Assembly (NCBI GenBank): GCA_963989385.1
Contig: OZ022509.1
Coordinates: 74,298,667 to 74,362,666 of the forward strand
Direction of reading: 5' to 3'
Origin: Ctena decussata
Lineage: Eukaryota; Mollusca; Bivalvia; Lucinida; Lucinidae
DNA length: 64,000 bases
Part shown: positions 10,451 to 21,799 of the stretch, one piece after another
How positions within the stretch are numbered: position 1 is the stretch's first letter
How the letters are laid out: the number at the start of each line of letters is the position of its first letter
Made by a program: the position numbers and the translations under genes
Notes under the pieces: generated by a model
The model's input: only the letters and a program-made list of their open reading frames with translations
Database searches by the model: none
Told to the model about the DNA's origin: nothing

Positions 10451-11269
10451 AGTTTTTTTTCTTTCTTTAATATTTCACTACACTTGGCTGAAAGAAATCA
10501 TTATGCTACTAGTGAAAATTAGTTTGTTTAAATATTTATGCATACATTGGGAAAGTATACATGTAGTTGCCATCCTAGTACTATTATCAACAGCTGGTTG
10601 AAAAAGTCAAAATGCAACTTCTTATGGACCAGTGCATGAAATTTTGATGTGCTGTAGTCTGCTTTGAGTTGGTCAATGACAGGCTAGAAAATAACAAGAA
10701 CATCGGTGAAACCGATGGATGCTTCCCCCGAAGGCTTGGAATAGGAGAATGAGTATCCTGGTGAGGGAGTGATTTTCTGTGTAAATTAAATGCAATTTAA
10801 AATGGACAAAATAATTCTCTTCAATACTTTTAGAGCAATGCTCTGGACATGCATATAACTGAGAACAATAAGAAGGGAAGTAACTCAAAAATAACTCGGG
10901 ATACAGTTATGGTTCTGCTCTGCACTTCTTGTCACTGCCCTCTATTATCAATATGTGAAGTTTCATTCATGTTCTCATAAGTATGTACACAGAAATACTC
11001 TGGACAAGCTAAATAACTGAAAAAGAAAAAGGAAGGGAGCTAACTCTATAATTACTAAAGGTAGGGTTATAGTTCTTAACCTCTGCATTTCCTTTCATTA
11101 CCCTCTATCAGTGTATGAAACTCATCTATTTTCCTTCAACACTTCCTAAGATATGCTCCATACAAGCAAAATAAAGCAAAAATTAAGAAGGGAACTAACT
11201 CTGTAAGTACTTATGACACGGTGATGGATATTGTGTTATGCACTTTCATTCATTGCCCACTATAAGTGT

Positions 11270-11484
11270 TTCGAATCCCGGTCTGGCCACATACTTTCGT
11301 TTCTCCTTCCGCTGATTCAAGAAGGGCAGTTGTCAGTTACTGGCGAAAGTATGTGCACTTAGTACTGGTTAACCGCTTAGGAGGTCTAAGCCTGCCCAGG
11401 AATAGTGTGGTTAGGTTAACTGACCGTCCCGACATGACCTTAGTTGTTTACCGTGGACGTTAAGCATCAAATCAACCAACCAAC
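11270..11484 (+). mobile_element. SINE-B truncated inside its B box, with perfect TSD
   Basis: The 12 bp 'cactataagtgt' is at 11258-11269 and again at 11485-11496. The copy starts within the tRNA B box ('ttcgaatcccgg'), so reverse transcription stopped short, a normal outcome of LINE-driven target-primed insertion. Confidence 0.85.
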
Positions 11485-11686
11485 CACTATAAGTGTGTGA
11501 AGTTTCATAAAGTTCCCTTTTATACTTTCAATGATATGCTCTTAACATGCAAAAGACTGAAGAAAGGAAGGGAGCTAACTTTGTTAATACTTAAGACAGG
11601 GTTATGATTCTTGTGCTCTGCACTTTCTCTTATTGCCCTCTTTCAATGTATGAGGTTTCATTAAGTCCCCTAATGTATGCGGTTTC

Positions 11687-11755
11687 ATTAAGCTTGTGCG
11701 GTGCATATCACCAAAAGTATTAAACTTTTGGTGGTATGCACCGCACAAGCTTAAT
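11687..11755. repeat. Near-perfect palindrome, ~69 bp
   Basis: Arms 'attaagcttgtgcggtgcat' and 'atgcaccgcacaagcttaat' around 'caccaaaagtattaaac' 'ttttggtg'. It interrupts a pearl tandem unit whose flanks continue normally, so it behaves like a tiny MITE. Confidence 0.75.
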
Positions 11756-12253
11756 ATTGAAAAAAAACTGGAAAGGGAGCTAACTTCGTAAATACTTGTG
11801 ATAGGGTTACGGTGTGGTGTACTGCACTTCCTCTAATTGTCCTCTATCAATGTGTGAAGTTTCATATGGTTTGCCCTTATACTTGCAGAGATATACTCCG
11901 GACAAGCAAAATATTGAAAAAAAAAACTGGAAAGGGAGCTAACTTCGTAAATACTTGTGACAGGGTTACAGTCCTTGTGCACTGCACTTCCTCTAATTGT
12001 CCTCTATCAATGTGTGGAGTTTCATTTAGTTCCCCCTTATACTTTCAGAGATATGCTCAGGACAAAAGTATGACGGACGGACGGACAAAGCGGCAACTAT
12101 ATGCTCACCCTTCGGGGAGCATATTAAAATGTTCGATTTTGAACCCTGAACAGCTGTACTGTACACATATCAATGTGCTGCTGCTTATGGTCCAATGGAG
12201 GCATTTTTGATGCATCATACTGCAGAGCCTTTCAGTGCTATATCTAAAACTGA

Positions 12254-12332
12254 TATAGAAATACTTCCTTTATTCTACAGCTGTTCAGGGTTCAAAGAAC
12301 AGCTGTAGATTAAGGGAAGTATTTCTATATGT
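12254..12332. repeat. Palindrome around 'cagctgttcagggttcaaag'
   Basis: Left arm 'atatagaaatacttcc', right arm 'ggaagtatttctatat', with 'ctacagctgttc' and 'gaacagctgtag' inside. A further copy of 'gaaccctgaacagctgta' lies at about 12141-12160. Confidence 0.7.
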
Positions 12333-12483
12333 CAGTCTTATCTCCCCTTGACCACGAGAAAAAGCCTTAAGAGATTCAAAAGTGCTGATTTTTGACAGAA
12401 ATATGAACTATTTATACCGCGCAAAAACCTCCCTATCTGAGACCCCAATCTCTTTTTTGAGGAATCCCAAATCTCCCTATATG

Positions 12484-12736
12484 GGTGTCTGACTCAAGAG
12501 CCAGAGGTCCTGGGTTCGATACCCGGTCCGTCCACATACTTTCGTTTCTCCTTCCGCTGATTCAAGAAGGGCAGTTGTCAGTTACTGGCGAAAGTATGTG
12601 CACTTAGTACTGGTTAACCGATTAGGAGGTCTAAGCCTGCCCAGGAATAGTCGGGTTAGGTTAACTGACCGTCCCGACTTGACCATAGCTGTGTAACGTG
12701 GACGTAAAACAACTAGTCAACAACAACAACAACAAT
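12484..12736 (+). mobile_element. SINE-B copy with most of the tRNA head
   Basis: Anticodon-arm-like 'tctgactcaagagccaga' and B box 'gggttcgatacccgg', then the conserved body, ending in 'gtggacgtaaaac' and CAA repeats. The A-box region is missing or diverged. Confidence 0.75.
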
Positions 12737-13505
12737 CCTGTCTGGTTCCAGGAAAATATCACATGTTTGCCTGTGATTACCTATCATTGACATCATAGTT
12801 AAGCTTCTTGTGACGCATTTCGAACAACATCGATAAACAAATAACATTAATCGTTAGCTGCATGTGCATGTAAGGATTGTAGTTTAGGTCAGTGTTTCAT
12901 GAACATGCAGTTGGTGTTAAATTTTGCAGTAAATATCCGAAAGATTTCAAACCGTAGAAAACTGTGAAGTAGCATCTGGAAAAAAAGAAGTTTGGAAAAC
13001 TTCTACTGCAGTCGAGTCACAGGTACAATATACTCATTTCTCTTTTGACATAACAAGAAACTCGCATAGATTAAAACCTGGAATGGAATGGATGAAATAA
13101 TCTATATATTCTATTGGCTGCAATGTGCTCACAGAGCCTGGGATGGTAGTCATACAAGAAAGAATTTGCTCACTCAAAGGAAGCAAATTCTTTCCGGTAA
13201 AAGCGGCCTCACAAGCCATGGAAGGGATCAACGATTATCGACATTATCCCCTGCAAGTCATTCCATACAAAGTTTTAATCTGGCCATGAAACTAGTGTTC
13301 ATTATTTCAAATTAATCGATGATATTCATAATTCTGCGATAAACCATTGGTGGAGGAGCAAACCACTTGCTCATACCAATTTTCTCCAGTTTAGAAATTA
13401 AACACCGGTCCGGCGCCTCCAGTGTTTATTGTTGTACCCAGGAATATAGCAGCTCAGTTAGACTAAACCTACTGTTGCTTATACATGTATCTACAAGATA
13501 CTCTC

Positions 13506-13747
13506 TGGTGGGTGGTCGGGTGGTGCGATGGTGCTGCGTGTAACTTCCAGTACCGGGGCGTCCTACTGATTTGGATGATAGACTGTGCTTACAGTAGGTG
13601 CGGGTGGGGTTGTTTGGACATTTTTTCTCCCCTCTATCATTTCTCTCTTCTTTCTCACTCTCTCCGGGAGACGGCCTTATATAGATTGAAATACTGTCTC
13701 AAAGGGCCGTTAAACCCAAACCAATCAATCAATCAACCAACCAATCA
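13506..13747 (+). mobile_element. SINE-A copy with perfect 13 bp TSD
   Basis: 'acaagatactctc' at 13493-13505 and 13748-13760. Full body with the tail 'ccgttaaacccaaacc' and ATCA repeats. Confidence 0.85.
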
Positions 13748-13760
13748 ACAAGATACTCTC

Positions 13761-15154
13761 AATGATGACTACATTGGCAGGCGGGGATTGAGAACATTCT
13801 AGATGTGGAACAGTTGACGCCGCATCATGAGGTGGAGGTCAGCTGTTATCTGGAATTTGGCAATATTAGAATATGCTTTGTTTTTTTTTTAAAGAAAACA
13901 GTTGTTGCTTGTTTTGAATTTTGGCTAGGCTCAAACCTACAGCGGTGAGACGGCATCAATCAAATCAAACTTCATATTATATATTTATATCAGCAAATCA
14001 TGATCAAAGATGTCGTAATTGGTTTACTCAGTCTCATCTTGGCCATTTAGAAAAAGTACACACATCTTGAACTCTGGGCTTTGGAGGTGAGCAGCGATTC
14101 ACGAACTTGTAACTACAAAGGCCATGATGGTTCAGCAAGTTCAACCTCAGTAATATTTACTTTTTCAAAGTGGCGAATCAGTTTCATCGACGGCGGCCCC
14201 CATGACTGATTATTATGGACGCTCTAAACAGCTGTCATCTCACTGCTGTAGGCTTGATGTGCAGATAATATGCAGATCATGTGCAGATTATATTTTCTGG
14301 TCCTTTGGGATCGTTAAGTTCATTTGAGATATTTTGAAAATAGAGTTCCGCTTAAACCGGTGCTAGGGGGCGTGGCTGGTGTCGCACATTTCACTACTGG
14401 TCATGAACAGACTCAATTAAACCAAGTCTGCTATTTTCTGTTCTTTTATGTATTCCTTGCTTCCAAAGGATCTTACTATTCAGAACTTATTAAGCGTAGC
14501 CAATGTTCAGTACAAACCTAGCTATCTCTGCAGGGGATCATGTGCTTTTTCTTGGGGGTCACACATTTTGGCAACATCATACGACTGATTTGGCTCATTA
14601 TGAATGAAAAAACTTTGATGACTGTTAAATCCAATGAAAAAAATATTTGGTAACTGATAAATTTCAGTCAACCCCCCCCCCCCCCCCCCCCCAATAATTT
14701 CCGTCTTTAAAGATATCAAGTACATTAACAACAGTACCAAGCTGTACTTCCTCCTTTCATATACTTTGCGGATTTGGTGCCGCTTAAAAGGCAAAGCCTT
14801 AATTTCATATTATTCTGACAATATTATTCTATAAAACTAGGAAGTGAACCAAACATTTTACAGGTCATCACAGCTCCATGAGTAAAGTCTGCTGTATACA
14901 TAGTTTACCGAGATATTTTTCTATACCATGGCTGGAAATCGTTTTCTGACAACACAGACTCTTTGCCTCGACTGTCTCACCAATGAGTTCATCAGTCATG
15001 CTGTTGGCCACCGCTGGAACCATTGCTAAAACGAAGCTAAGTAAGTATTCATTGCATAATGGACTTTATCTATTCAGGCACTAGTCAAACAGATGATTAA
15101 GATACAAATCTAACGATAATATTCTTTAAAACTAGGAAGTGTACCAAACATTTT
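13761..15154. other. No gene seen
   Basis: No supported exon or family repeat. It contains a run of 21 C at 14672-14692 and two short related phrases, 'ctataaaactaggaagtg' (about 14830) and 'ctttaaaactaggaagtg' (about 15125), with a third near 16567 ('ctacaaaactaggaagtg'). Together with nearby 'ttttacaggtcatcacagctcc'-like sequence these suggest old copies of an unclassified dispersed repeat. Confidence 0.4.
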
Positions 15155-15474
15155 ACAGTAAAAGGATGGGCAATGATCAGGAATTAATACAATCAAATCC
15201 CACATCCCGCTCTCAAAACCAATAGGGAAAGAAGCACATACATACACTGAAAAATTGACACAAGTTCACGAAATACACGCACGGCAAACCAAATGAGAAG
15301 CTCTTTTCCAAACAGGTGGTCATTTAGCTACCCTAATCAAAAACAGCATCAACATCTATTTTTATCTATTTTATCTTAAACTTACAAAACTAAACAAAAG
15401 GCAGATTTGGTAGCAAAACAGGTGACCAAATCGCCAGAGAACACAGACAAGCGGACATAGCACAATGTAACATC

Positions 15475-15703
15475 TGGGGTGGTTCGGTTGTGCGATGGCG
15501 CTGTGTGTAACTTCCAGTGTCGGGGAGTCCTACTGATTTGGAACATTGTAGGGCAAGGGCCTACTGTGTTTGCAGTAGGTACGGGTGGGGGTTGTTTGGG
15601 TATTTTTTCTCTCGTCTATCATTTCTCCTCTTTCTCTGGGAGACGGCTAGCCGATATAGACTGAAATACTGTCTCGTAGGGCCGTTAAACCCAAAAAATC
15701 AAT
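15475..15703 (+). mobile_element. SINE-A copy with perfect 14 bp TSD
   Basis: 'cacaatgtaacatc' at 15461-15474 and 15704-15717. The interrupted host (15155-15474 plus 15718-15860) is the same dispersed repeat seen at 1955-2110 and in the composite repeat at 28792-29712. Confidence 0.85.
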
Positions 15704-15879
15704 CACAATGTAACATCAAGGAACCACAACAGAAGAACCGCCTAGGAACGGTCAGCAAAAGATTACTGAGGGGGGAGGGGGGGGGGGGCTTAAATGTGTT
15801 TTACTGGATCCAAACCTCGCCCTCTGCTTCTTTAGTGGTTCGAAACATTTAGTAAGCTCCCTAGTAAAGTCATCTGTAT

Positions 15880-16055
15880 ATGAGCCGCGACACAACAAAA
15901 CCAACAAAGTGGTTGTGCGCCCAGAGCAGACTCAGATCAGCCCGGACATCCGCCCAGTCTGATCAGTCTTCGCTGTCCGCATGAAGCTAGTTTAGACCCT
16001 TGGCTACCCTTTAAGCGCTTAGCAAAGAGTCTGATCGAACTGGACGGATACCCAG
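15880..16055. mobile_element. MITE-F, one end missing
   Basis: Begins 'atgagccgcgacacaac' and keeps the first arm and the centre ('acccttggctaccctttaa'). It breaks off after 'acccaggctg', so the right terminal repeat is lost. Confidence 0.7.
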
Positions 16056-16690
16056 GCTGTTTACTGAGATATTTTACTTCATCTTGATTGGAAATCCTTC
16101 TCTGACAGTTCTGACTCGTCTATTTCATCACTCTTGGTCTCAAACTGTCTGATCAATGGCAACATGGGCTACCTCCTTAGGCTCAGATCCATCAGTTATG
16201 TTGTTGTCCATTTCACTGGAATCAATGCTACCATTAAATACCATAAGTAACAATGCATTATGGACTAGATCTATTACGCTCTAGACTGCTGAAATTATTC
16301 TGACCTGTGCGTCCATATTTACCAGATCAGACAGCACGTAACCACGCCGACTGATCAGGGTCTACACTGTTTGCTTCACGGACAATAAAACATTACCTAT
16401 GATCCAGCAGCCTGGATCCAGCAGCAGTACTGAGTCAGTACTGTTGGATGCTGGCTGATCTGGGTCTACACTGGTCAAAATGGTGCATATATATTTGCCT
16501 ACAGCATTGTAAAGGATAAGGTACTAGTTAATAAGATGTTTAAGGTAAGATTCTTACAATAATATTCTACAAAACTAGGAAGTGTGCCAAACATTTTGCA
16601 AGTCATCCAAGCTCCTTCAGTAAAGTCAAGTATATATTCGTCATGACCTTTTTGTTGCATTTCTACTACTTGACAGGTTATCTGAATCAG

Positions 16691-17690
16691 CTAGGTAAAA
16701 ACTTTTTCATTGGAAATAGATATGCCTAAAGGAATTGGCTCCTCTAGCAGGTAGGAAAGCTTCATCCAGTATTTCATCCTTAGATCCAGTGCTTGCCTCA
16801 TGTTCTTTTCTACATAGTGCTTCCCAATAATACTTCTAGCAGTTACATGATATAACTGTTTCTCACGCTTTTGGCTTTCTTTCAGCTTCTTCAATTCTAA
16901 CGTCAGACTTGCCTCAATTTTTGCATTTGCTGCATGTCTCCACATTGTGTTTGGCACAAAAGACTTTCCTTTATGGCATTTTACTTGGGGTACAGTTTAT
17001 TACTAAATTCCTTATTGAATCAGCAAATCAGCCGCGACAAGAGAAAACCAACGATGTGGTTGTGCGCGTAGCGCAGACTCAGATCAGCCTCTTAATCCCT
17101 TAGCTACCGTTTAAGCGCTTAGGGAAGAGTCTGATCAGATTGGGCAGATGCCTAGGCTGATTTGAGTCTGCGCTAGGCGCGCAACCAATTTGTTGGTTTT
17201 CTCGGCTCAAATGATTGTGACTACTGTGGTAAATTTATTCGTTTGGGCTTTGGTGCAGAATCAAGATCAAGCCATTATTGTTATCTTAGATTCTTGGTAT
17301 TTTCGCTTTTTCTCTCAATTATTCGGCTTTCCTCAGACATCCGTGAAGTTGCTGTCTTTTCTTTTAAAATCCTCCAATACTTACGTTTTTGGATCTCAGT
17401 TCTTGTCTTCTTTTTTTTGCTTCGTTTCATCACTCATCCTTTTCCCTTCTCTATATCTTCTCATTCTCTCCCTGGCTTTGGCACTGTATGTTTTCCTTTT
17501 TTCAAAACTCGTGTCACGTCTGGCTTCTCTTTGCTTTGCAGCGTCTTCCCATTTGGATTTTCTGCACTGTTTTCCATACTTATTCCACCGTTCATAACTT
17601 TCACGTCATTTAAGTTGAATCTTCTTCACATTCTCTTCTTTTGTACTTTCTTCATCTTCATTCTTTTCTTTCTTTTAAGTTTTACATGCA
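16691..17690 (-). pseudogene. Decayed gene encoding a basic, Lys/Arg-rich protein; MITE-interrupted
   Basis: On the - strand there is an open stretch at about 17615-17395 (RWNKYGKQCRKSKWEDAAKQ, then REARRDTSFEKRKTYSAKAR). After a frameshift it continues as RKYWRILKEK and SRMSEESRIIERK. Beyond a MITE-F insertion (17030-17209) a third frame runs from KCHKGKSFVPNTMWRHAANA to MRQALDLRMKYWMKLSYLL, with its stop at 16691. Composition is strongly protein-like: highly basic, helical, few Gly or Pro. Stops and frame changes mean it cannot be translated as it stands. The family is not recognised; its basic W/Y-spaced repeats recall the N-terminal parts of some transposon-associated metazoan proteins, which is only an impression. 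Confidence 0.4.
17030..17209. mobile_element. MITE-F with internal deletion, inside a decayed ORF
   Basis: Ends 'agccgcgacaagagaaaacc' and 'ggttttctcggct' with arms 'gtggttgtgcgcgtagcgca' and its inverse. About 60 bp shorter than full copies. It separates two parts of the decayed gene at 16691-17690. Confidence 0.75.
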
Positions 17691-17748
17691 AAGAGTACCT
17701 GAATAAATAAACAGGACGTCCAAATCGTCCTGGTTTGCTCACACACCA

Positions 17749-17988
17749 GGGCCCAGTTGTTCAAAACTAACGACGTCGTTAGTTAACATTTCGTTAAAAT
17801 TTCAAATGTTAAAATCTCAAATACGCCAATATTTTTTGTTGAAAAAATGTGAGAAGCTTATGCAAAAGCTTGTCACATTTTTTCAACTAAAAATATCAGT
17901 TTATTTGGTTATAAAGTCATAAAACACTTAACGAGTTGACCTCTTAACGAGCTCGATAGGCTAACGATGCTTTGAACAACTGGGCCCA
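17749..17988. mobile_element. MITE with GGGCCCAGTTGTTCAAA ends
   Basis: Inverted ends 'gggcccagttgttcaaa' and 'tttgaacaactgggccc', with a central hairpin 'gttgaaaaaatgtgagaagc' / 'gcttgtcacattttttcaac'. The right half of a second copy is at 50638-50761. Non-coding. Confidence 0.75.
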
Positions 17989-18753
17989 GATTAACTGTGT
18001 TTTCAACGATGTTAGGAAACGAAAAAGAGCTATTACGAAACGAAAAAGAGTGATAGTTACCAAATGACCTGATGACCATAACAGCTCTTTTTTGTTTCGT
18101 AACAGCCCTTGTAAGTATATAGTTAACCAGGGCTGGCTCACCTGAAAAGGGACTATTAAACAATGCAGGAGGAGGGGATTGGACCGCTAGCTAGTGTTAT
18201 CTTCAGATTAAAGAAAAGAACATTTGAGCCAAATTACATTTAAATCTGCCAACTAGTTTCAGAAAATGGATAAAAGTTCTAGATCTTTACAGCAAAACAA
18301 CTTGTGCCAATTGGTATGCAGAGCTTCAGATACGAACCGGTGTTAAAGATAATTTGAAGATGATTTTTCTTATTTCTCAGTGAAGACATATGTTGTGACC
18401 CCTCATAAGAACTGTCTCGGTGAGAAGGTTCTGATGATGTGTCACAACTGATGTTGAAAAATAGGGAAAATTATCGCAGTTACCCTTTCTTAATCTGGAG
18501 CACTGGGTACATATGCAAAGTGGCACAGGAATACTTTCATAGCATTCACGAACTTTGACGTTGATGTTAACCATGGCGAATTCCGATCAACTCTAGTTTA
18601 AAAGTAGCGGGTTAGAAAAAAAGATCTAACGTTGACACAAAAGAATGGTGTCAGGTTGCATGTCCGATGTTTTTGTGTGTTTCATTATCAATAAGAAACA
18701 AGAAATATTATAGTGTGTAACAAAGCCCCCGAAAGCCCTTACACCTAGTATTT
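17989..18753. other. No gene; short inverted repeats
   Basis: An inverted pair 'cgaaaaagagctattacg' / 'aacagctctttttt' lies at about 18017-18110. A MITE-G-like centre ('gtgacccctcataagaac' then 'gttctgatga') is at about 18395-18450. No exon with usable splice sites was found. Confidence 0.4.
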
Positions 18754-19253
18754 GGGGATGGTTGGGTGGTGCGATGGTGCTGGGTATAACTTTCAGTTCC
18801 GGGGCGCCCTGCTGATTTGGAGAATAGTAGGGCAAGGGCCTAGTGTGCTTGCAGTAGGTGTGGGTGGGCGTTGTTTGGACATTTTTTTCTCTCGTCTATC
18901 CTTTCTCTCTTGTTTCTCCCTCTCTTTGGATGACGGGGGTGGTCGGATGGTGCGATGGTGCTGCGTGTAACTTGCAGTGCCGGGGCGTACTTCTGATTTG
19001 GAACATTGTAGGGCAAGGGCCTACTGTGCTTGCAGTAGGTGTGGGTCGGGGTTGTTTGGATTTCTTTTCTCTTGTCTATCATTGCTCCTCTCTCTCCCTC
19101 TCTGAGAGACGGCCCGATATAGACTAAAATACTGTCTCAAAGGGCCGTTAAACCCAAAACAATCAATCAACCAATCTCTTTGGGAGAGGGCCCTCTACCG
19201 ATTGAAATACTGTCTGAAAGGGCCGTTAAACCCAAAACAACCAACCAACCAAC
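18754..19253 (+). mobile_element. SINE-A interrupted by another SINE-A
   Basis: The outer copy is 18754-18929 and resumes at 19184-19253 ('gagagggccctctaccg' to 'ccgttaaacccaaaac', then CAAC repeats). The break falls in its 'ctctctttggg|aga' segment, where the inner copy inserted. Its own target duplication is not clear. Confidence 0.8.
18930..19174 (+). mobile_element. Inner SINE-A copy nested in an older SINE-A
   Basis: Flanked by 'tctctttgg' at 18921-18929 and 19175-19183 (9 bp). A complete copy, closer to the family consensus than its host, so the family was active over at least two periods. Confidence 0.8.
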
Positions 19254-19309
19254 CTGATAATGACTCTGACTCGAGATATTTAATCAGTTACATGTACAAC
19301 ACCGTCAAT

Positions 19310-19880
19310 TTTCAATACATGGTGGCACGGTTTGACCTTTGATGCTGATAGTGTCCTTGACCTAGAACACAGAAATTTAAATGTTGCATGTTTCACACCA
19401 TCTGTAACTGTCAGTGAAGTTTCACTTCAGTAATTTCTGAGTAATGGCGTAGTCACATTTTCACCTCGGCCATTGCCTCTTTGCACTATTCATATCTTCA
19501 CATCACGCTTTACCTTTCTGTGAAATTTGATCCAGTTGGCTTCTGCAGTTTTTTTATTAATTGCAGACACAGAATTTGACTCCCGAGTGTGACCTTTACC
19601 TTTTCCATATTGACCAAATCTTAGGCGTAACAAATCTCTTAATTATAGTTGACTTTTAGAAAATGTTTGATTAAATTTGCTTCAGTAGTTTTCGAGTAAT
19701 CACAGAGACATAAATTTGGCATCTGATCCTTGAAATGTGACCGTGACCTTGAGCATCCTGTGCGGGTCATATCTTTTTATTATGCTGTATCTTTGAGCAA
19801 AGATGAAAAAATTACTTCGGTAACCTTTAAGTAATTGCCAAAACAAGATTTGACCTATGACACTTGATTGTGACCTTGGT
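19310..19880 (+). repeat. Diverged tandem array, ~115-130 bp unit
   Basis: Units share 'tgaccttgacc', 'aagtttcacttcagtaattt', 'gagtaat' and 'gacacagaattt'. This style is like the tandem cores of the pearl-like elements, but no terminal hairpin or ACGG run is visible. SINE-A follows at 19893. Confidence 0.5.
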
Positions 19881-19892
19881 CGTTGCAATCAA

Positions 19893-20102
19893 GGGGTGGT
19901 CGGGCGGTGCGATGATGCTGCGTGTAGCTTCCTGTGCCGGGGCGTCCTACTGACTTTGATAATAGTAGGGAAATGGCCGATTGTGCGTGCAGTAGGTGCG
20001 GGTGCATTTCTCTCTTCTTTCTCCATCACTCTGGGAGACGGCCTAATATAAACTGAAAAACTGTCTCGAAGGGCCGTTAAACTGAAAACAAATCAATCAA
20101 TC
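19893..20102 (+). mobile_element. SINE-A copy with TSD
   Basis: 'gttgcaatcaa' (19882-19892) and 'gtggcaatcaa' (20103-20113). Diverged, with a shortened middle. Confidence 0.75.
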
Positions 20103-20648
20103 GTGGCAATCAAAAATTTGTGCAAGGACTTTTGTGCATATGTCACAAATTTGTCTCAAATATGCAAGTTTGCAATATAAGCGCGATAATGACTGCACAC
20201 TTTATGTAGGTCACAGATTTTCCTTATTTACTATTATTACCTTATTCATGGGTATTGCGTTTCAAATAAGCGATTTTAACTATGCATTATTCAGATTGTT
20301 TTGTGACGATAAACTTGATAAAAGGTGTGCCTTAAAACAAAACTTTTGTTGCGAATAGAGCCGTATACTATGACATAAAGCGCTGCCACTCAGAGATGTG
20401 AAGTTAAGGGTACAGTAAAATATCTAATTGTTTTGAGCAAACAGTGCAGACCAAGACCAGACTGCTTCATTGAAACAGTCTGATCAGGGTTTACACAGTT
20501 TGCCATTCCATTTGCATTTCCTCAGGTGTATATCTGTAGTGTAAAAACCAAAATCTAGGGGTCCCAATTTTTATGCTCTCGTTCGGAAAAAACGGGACGT
20601 ATTACGTTATGGAGCTTGCGTCCGTCCGTGCGTCCGTTAACTTTTCGT

Positions 20649-20924
20649 TGGCTGGGCCGCGTAGCGCAATCGGTAGGGCACCTGACTCTTAAGTCAGAGG
20701 TCCTGGGTTCGAAACCCGGTCTGGCCACATACTTTCGTTTCTCCTTCCGCTGATTCAAGAAGGGCAGTTGTCAGTTACTGGCGAAGGTATGTGCACTTAG
20801 TACTGGTTAACCGCTTAGTAGGTCTAAACCTGCCCAGGAATAGTGTGGTTAGGTTAACTGACCGTCCCGACATGACCATAGTTGTTTACCGTGGACGTTA
20901 AACAACAAATCAATCAATCAAAAA
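20649..20924 (+). mobile_element. SINE-B, full-length tRNA-derived SINE
   Basis: The best copy. The tRNA-like head has an A box 'gtagcgcaatcggtagggc', an anticodon-arm-like 'ctgactcttaagtcag' and a B box 'gggttcgaaacccgg'. The body of ~180 bp contains 'ggcagttgtcagttactgg' and 'gcacttagtactggttaacc', and the 3' tail is 'gtggacgttaaacaacaaat' then CAATCAAT. The head would serve as an internal Pol III promoter. Inserted in the reverse-oriented pearl-like element. Confidence 0.85.
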
Positions 20925-21621
20925 ATGCTGGATAACTCCTACAGTTTACATGCGATCGAGCGTTAACTTAGTATAACGTTAACAGCGAAAATTATTTCGA
21001 GGTTACGTCCCAATGATTTTAGCGGAGTTACAGCCCTTTGCCTCAGCTTTTTTGGCATGCTCGTCTCGGGATAACTTCTTGAACAGTGTTCATCAAATTC
21101 AGATGAAACTTTGTAAATAGTATGACTACGATGTGGAGTAGCGCATATTATTTGAAGGTTCGAATGATTTTAGCAGAGTTACAGCCCTTTGAAAAAAAAA
21201 TCGAGTATGGCAGTTTGTAGGGCAAGTCTTGTGCATTCTATAATTAAGCTATACTCCTTGTAATATCATGGTGAACTTGATAGGGATATATATGAAGTGA
21301 AGACGGCGTGTCTCGTACAACAATATTGCTCCTCTTTACTTACTTTGCGTACTGTTTCTGTAACCCCATAAAGAGGTAACGCTTTGGAATAAGATGAAAC
21401 TTGACAGCAATGCATATGAGGTTAAGAATATATGTCACATTACAATGATTGTTTCCCCTTACTTATTTTTGGAGTTATGTTCCTTTGATAAATTTTGAAG
21501 GCCGTTCTTGAGTCGCTATAACTGTATGGAATACCTTGATGAAAATTTATAACAATGTAAATATAGTTGAAACAGTGTGTCTTATTTAAGAATAATTGCT
21601 TCGCCTTACTTATTTTAAATT

Positions 21622-21799
21622 CGAATAGTTGTAGGGCAAGGGGCTACTTTACCTGCAGTAGGTGCGGATGGGTATTGTTGCGACATTTTTTCTTTCCCCG
21701 ATCATATCTTTTTTCTTTCTCCCTCATTCTGAGAAACGGCTCGTTATTATAGACACAAATACTGCCTCTAAAAGCCTGTAAACCCAAAACAACCAACCT
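21622..21799 (+). mobile_element. SINE-A, 5'-truncated
   Basis: Starts at 'gttgtagggcaaggggctac' and continues to 'ctgtaaacccaaaacaacc'. The first ~75 bp of the family are absent. Confidence 0.7.

Larger units (their letters stand above)
10692..12127 (+). mobile_element. Pearl/HINE-like element with ~120-130 bp tandem units
   Basis: Begins 'aacaagaacatcggtgaaac' and holds many diverged units ('gggagctaactc', 'gttatggttcttg', 'tgcacttcct', 'tgaagtttcat', 'gatatgctc'). It ends with an ACGG run at about 12072-12087 and the hairpin 'tatgctcacccttcgggga' 'gcata' (about 12099-12122). Two later insertions sit inside it: SINE-B at 11270-11484 and a palindrome at 11687-11755. Confidence 0.7.

Noticed and set aside
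17190..17710. Long + strand frames rich in Phe/Ser (up to 155 codons)
   Set aside because: They are the antisense of a Lys/Arg/Glu-rich - strand sequence; purine-rich coding on one strand gives F/S/L-rich frames on the other.
5808..19130. Repeated open frames reading like GWCDGAVCNFQCRGVLLIW in many places
   Set aside because: They all come from the same ~240 bp SINE-A; similarity is at the DNA level, frames break randomly and the element has no coding role.
20649..20720. Apparent tRNA genes at 20649, 44601 and (reverse) 27160-27230
   Set aside because: A and B boxes are present, but the acceptor stems do not close and each is followed by a SINE body and tail, so they are SINE heads.
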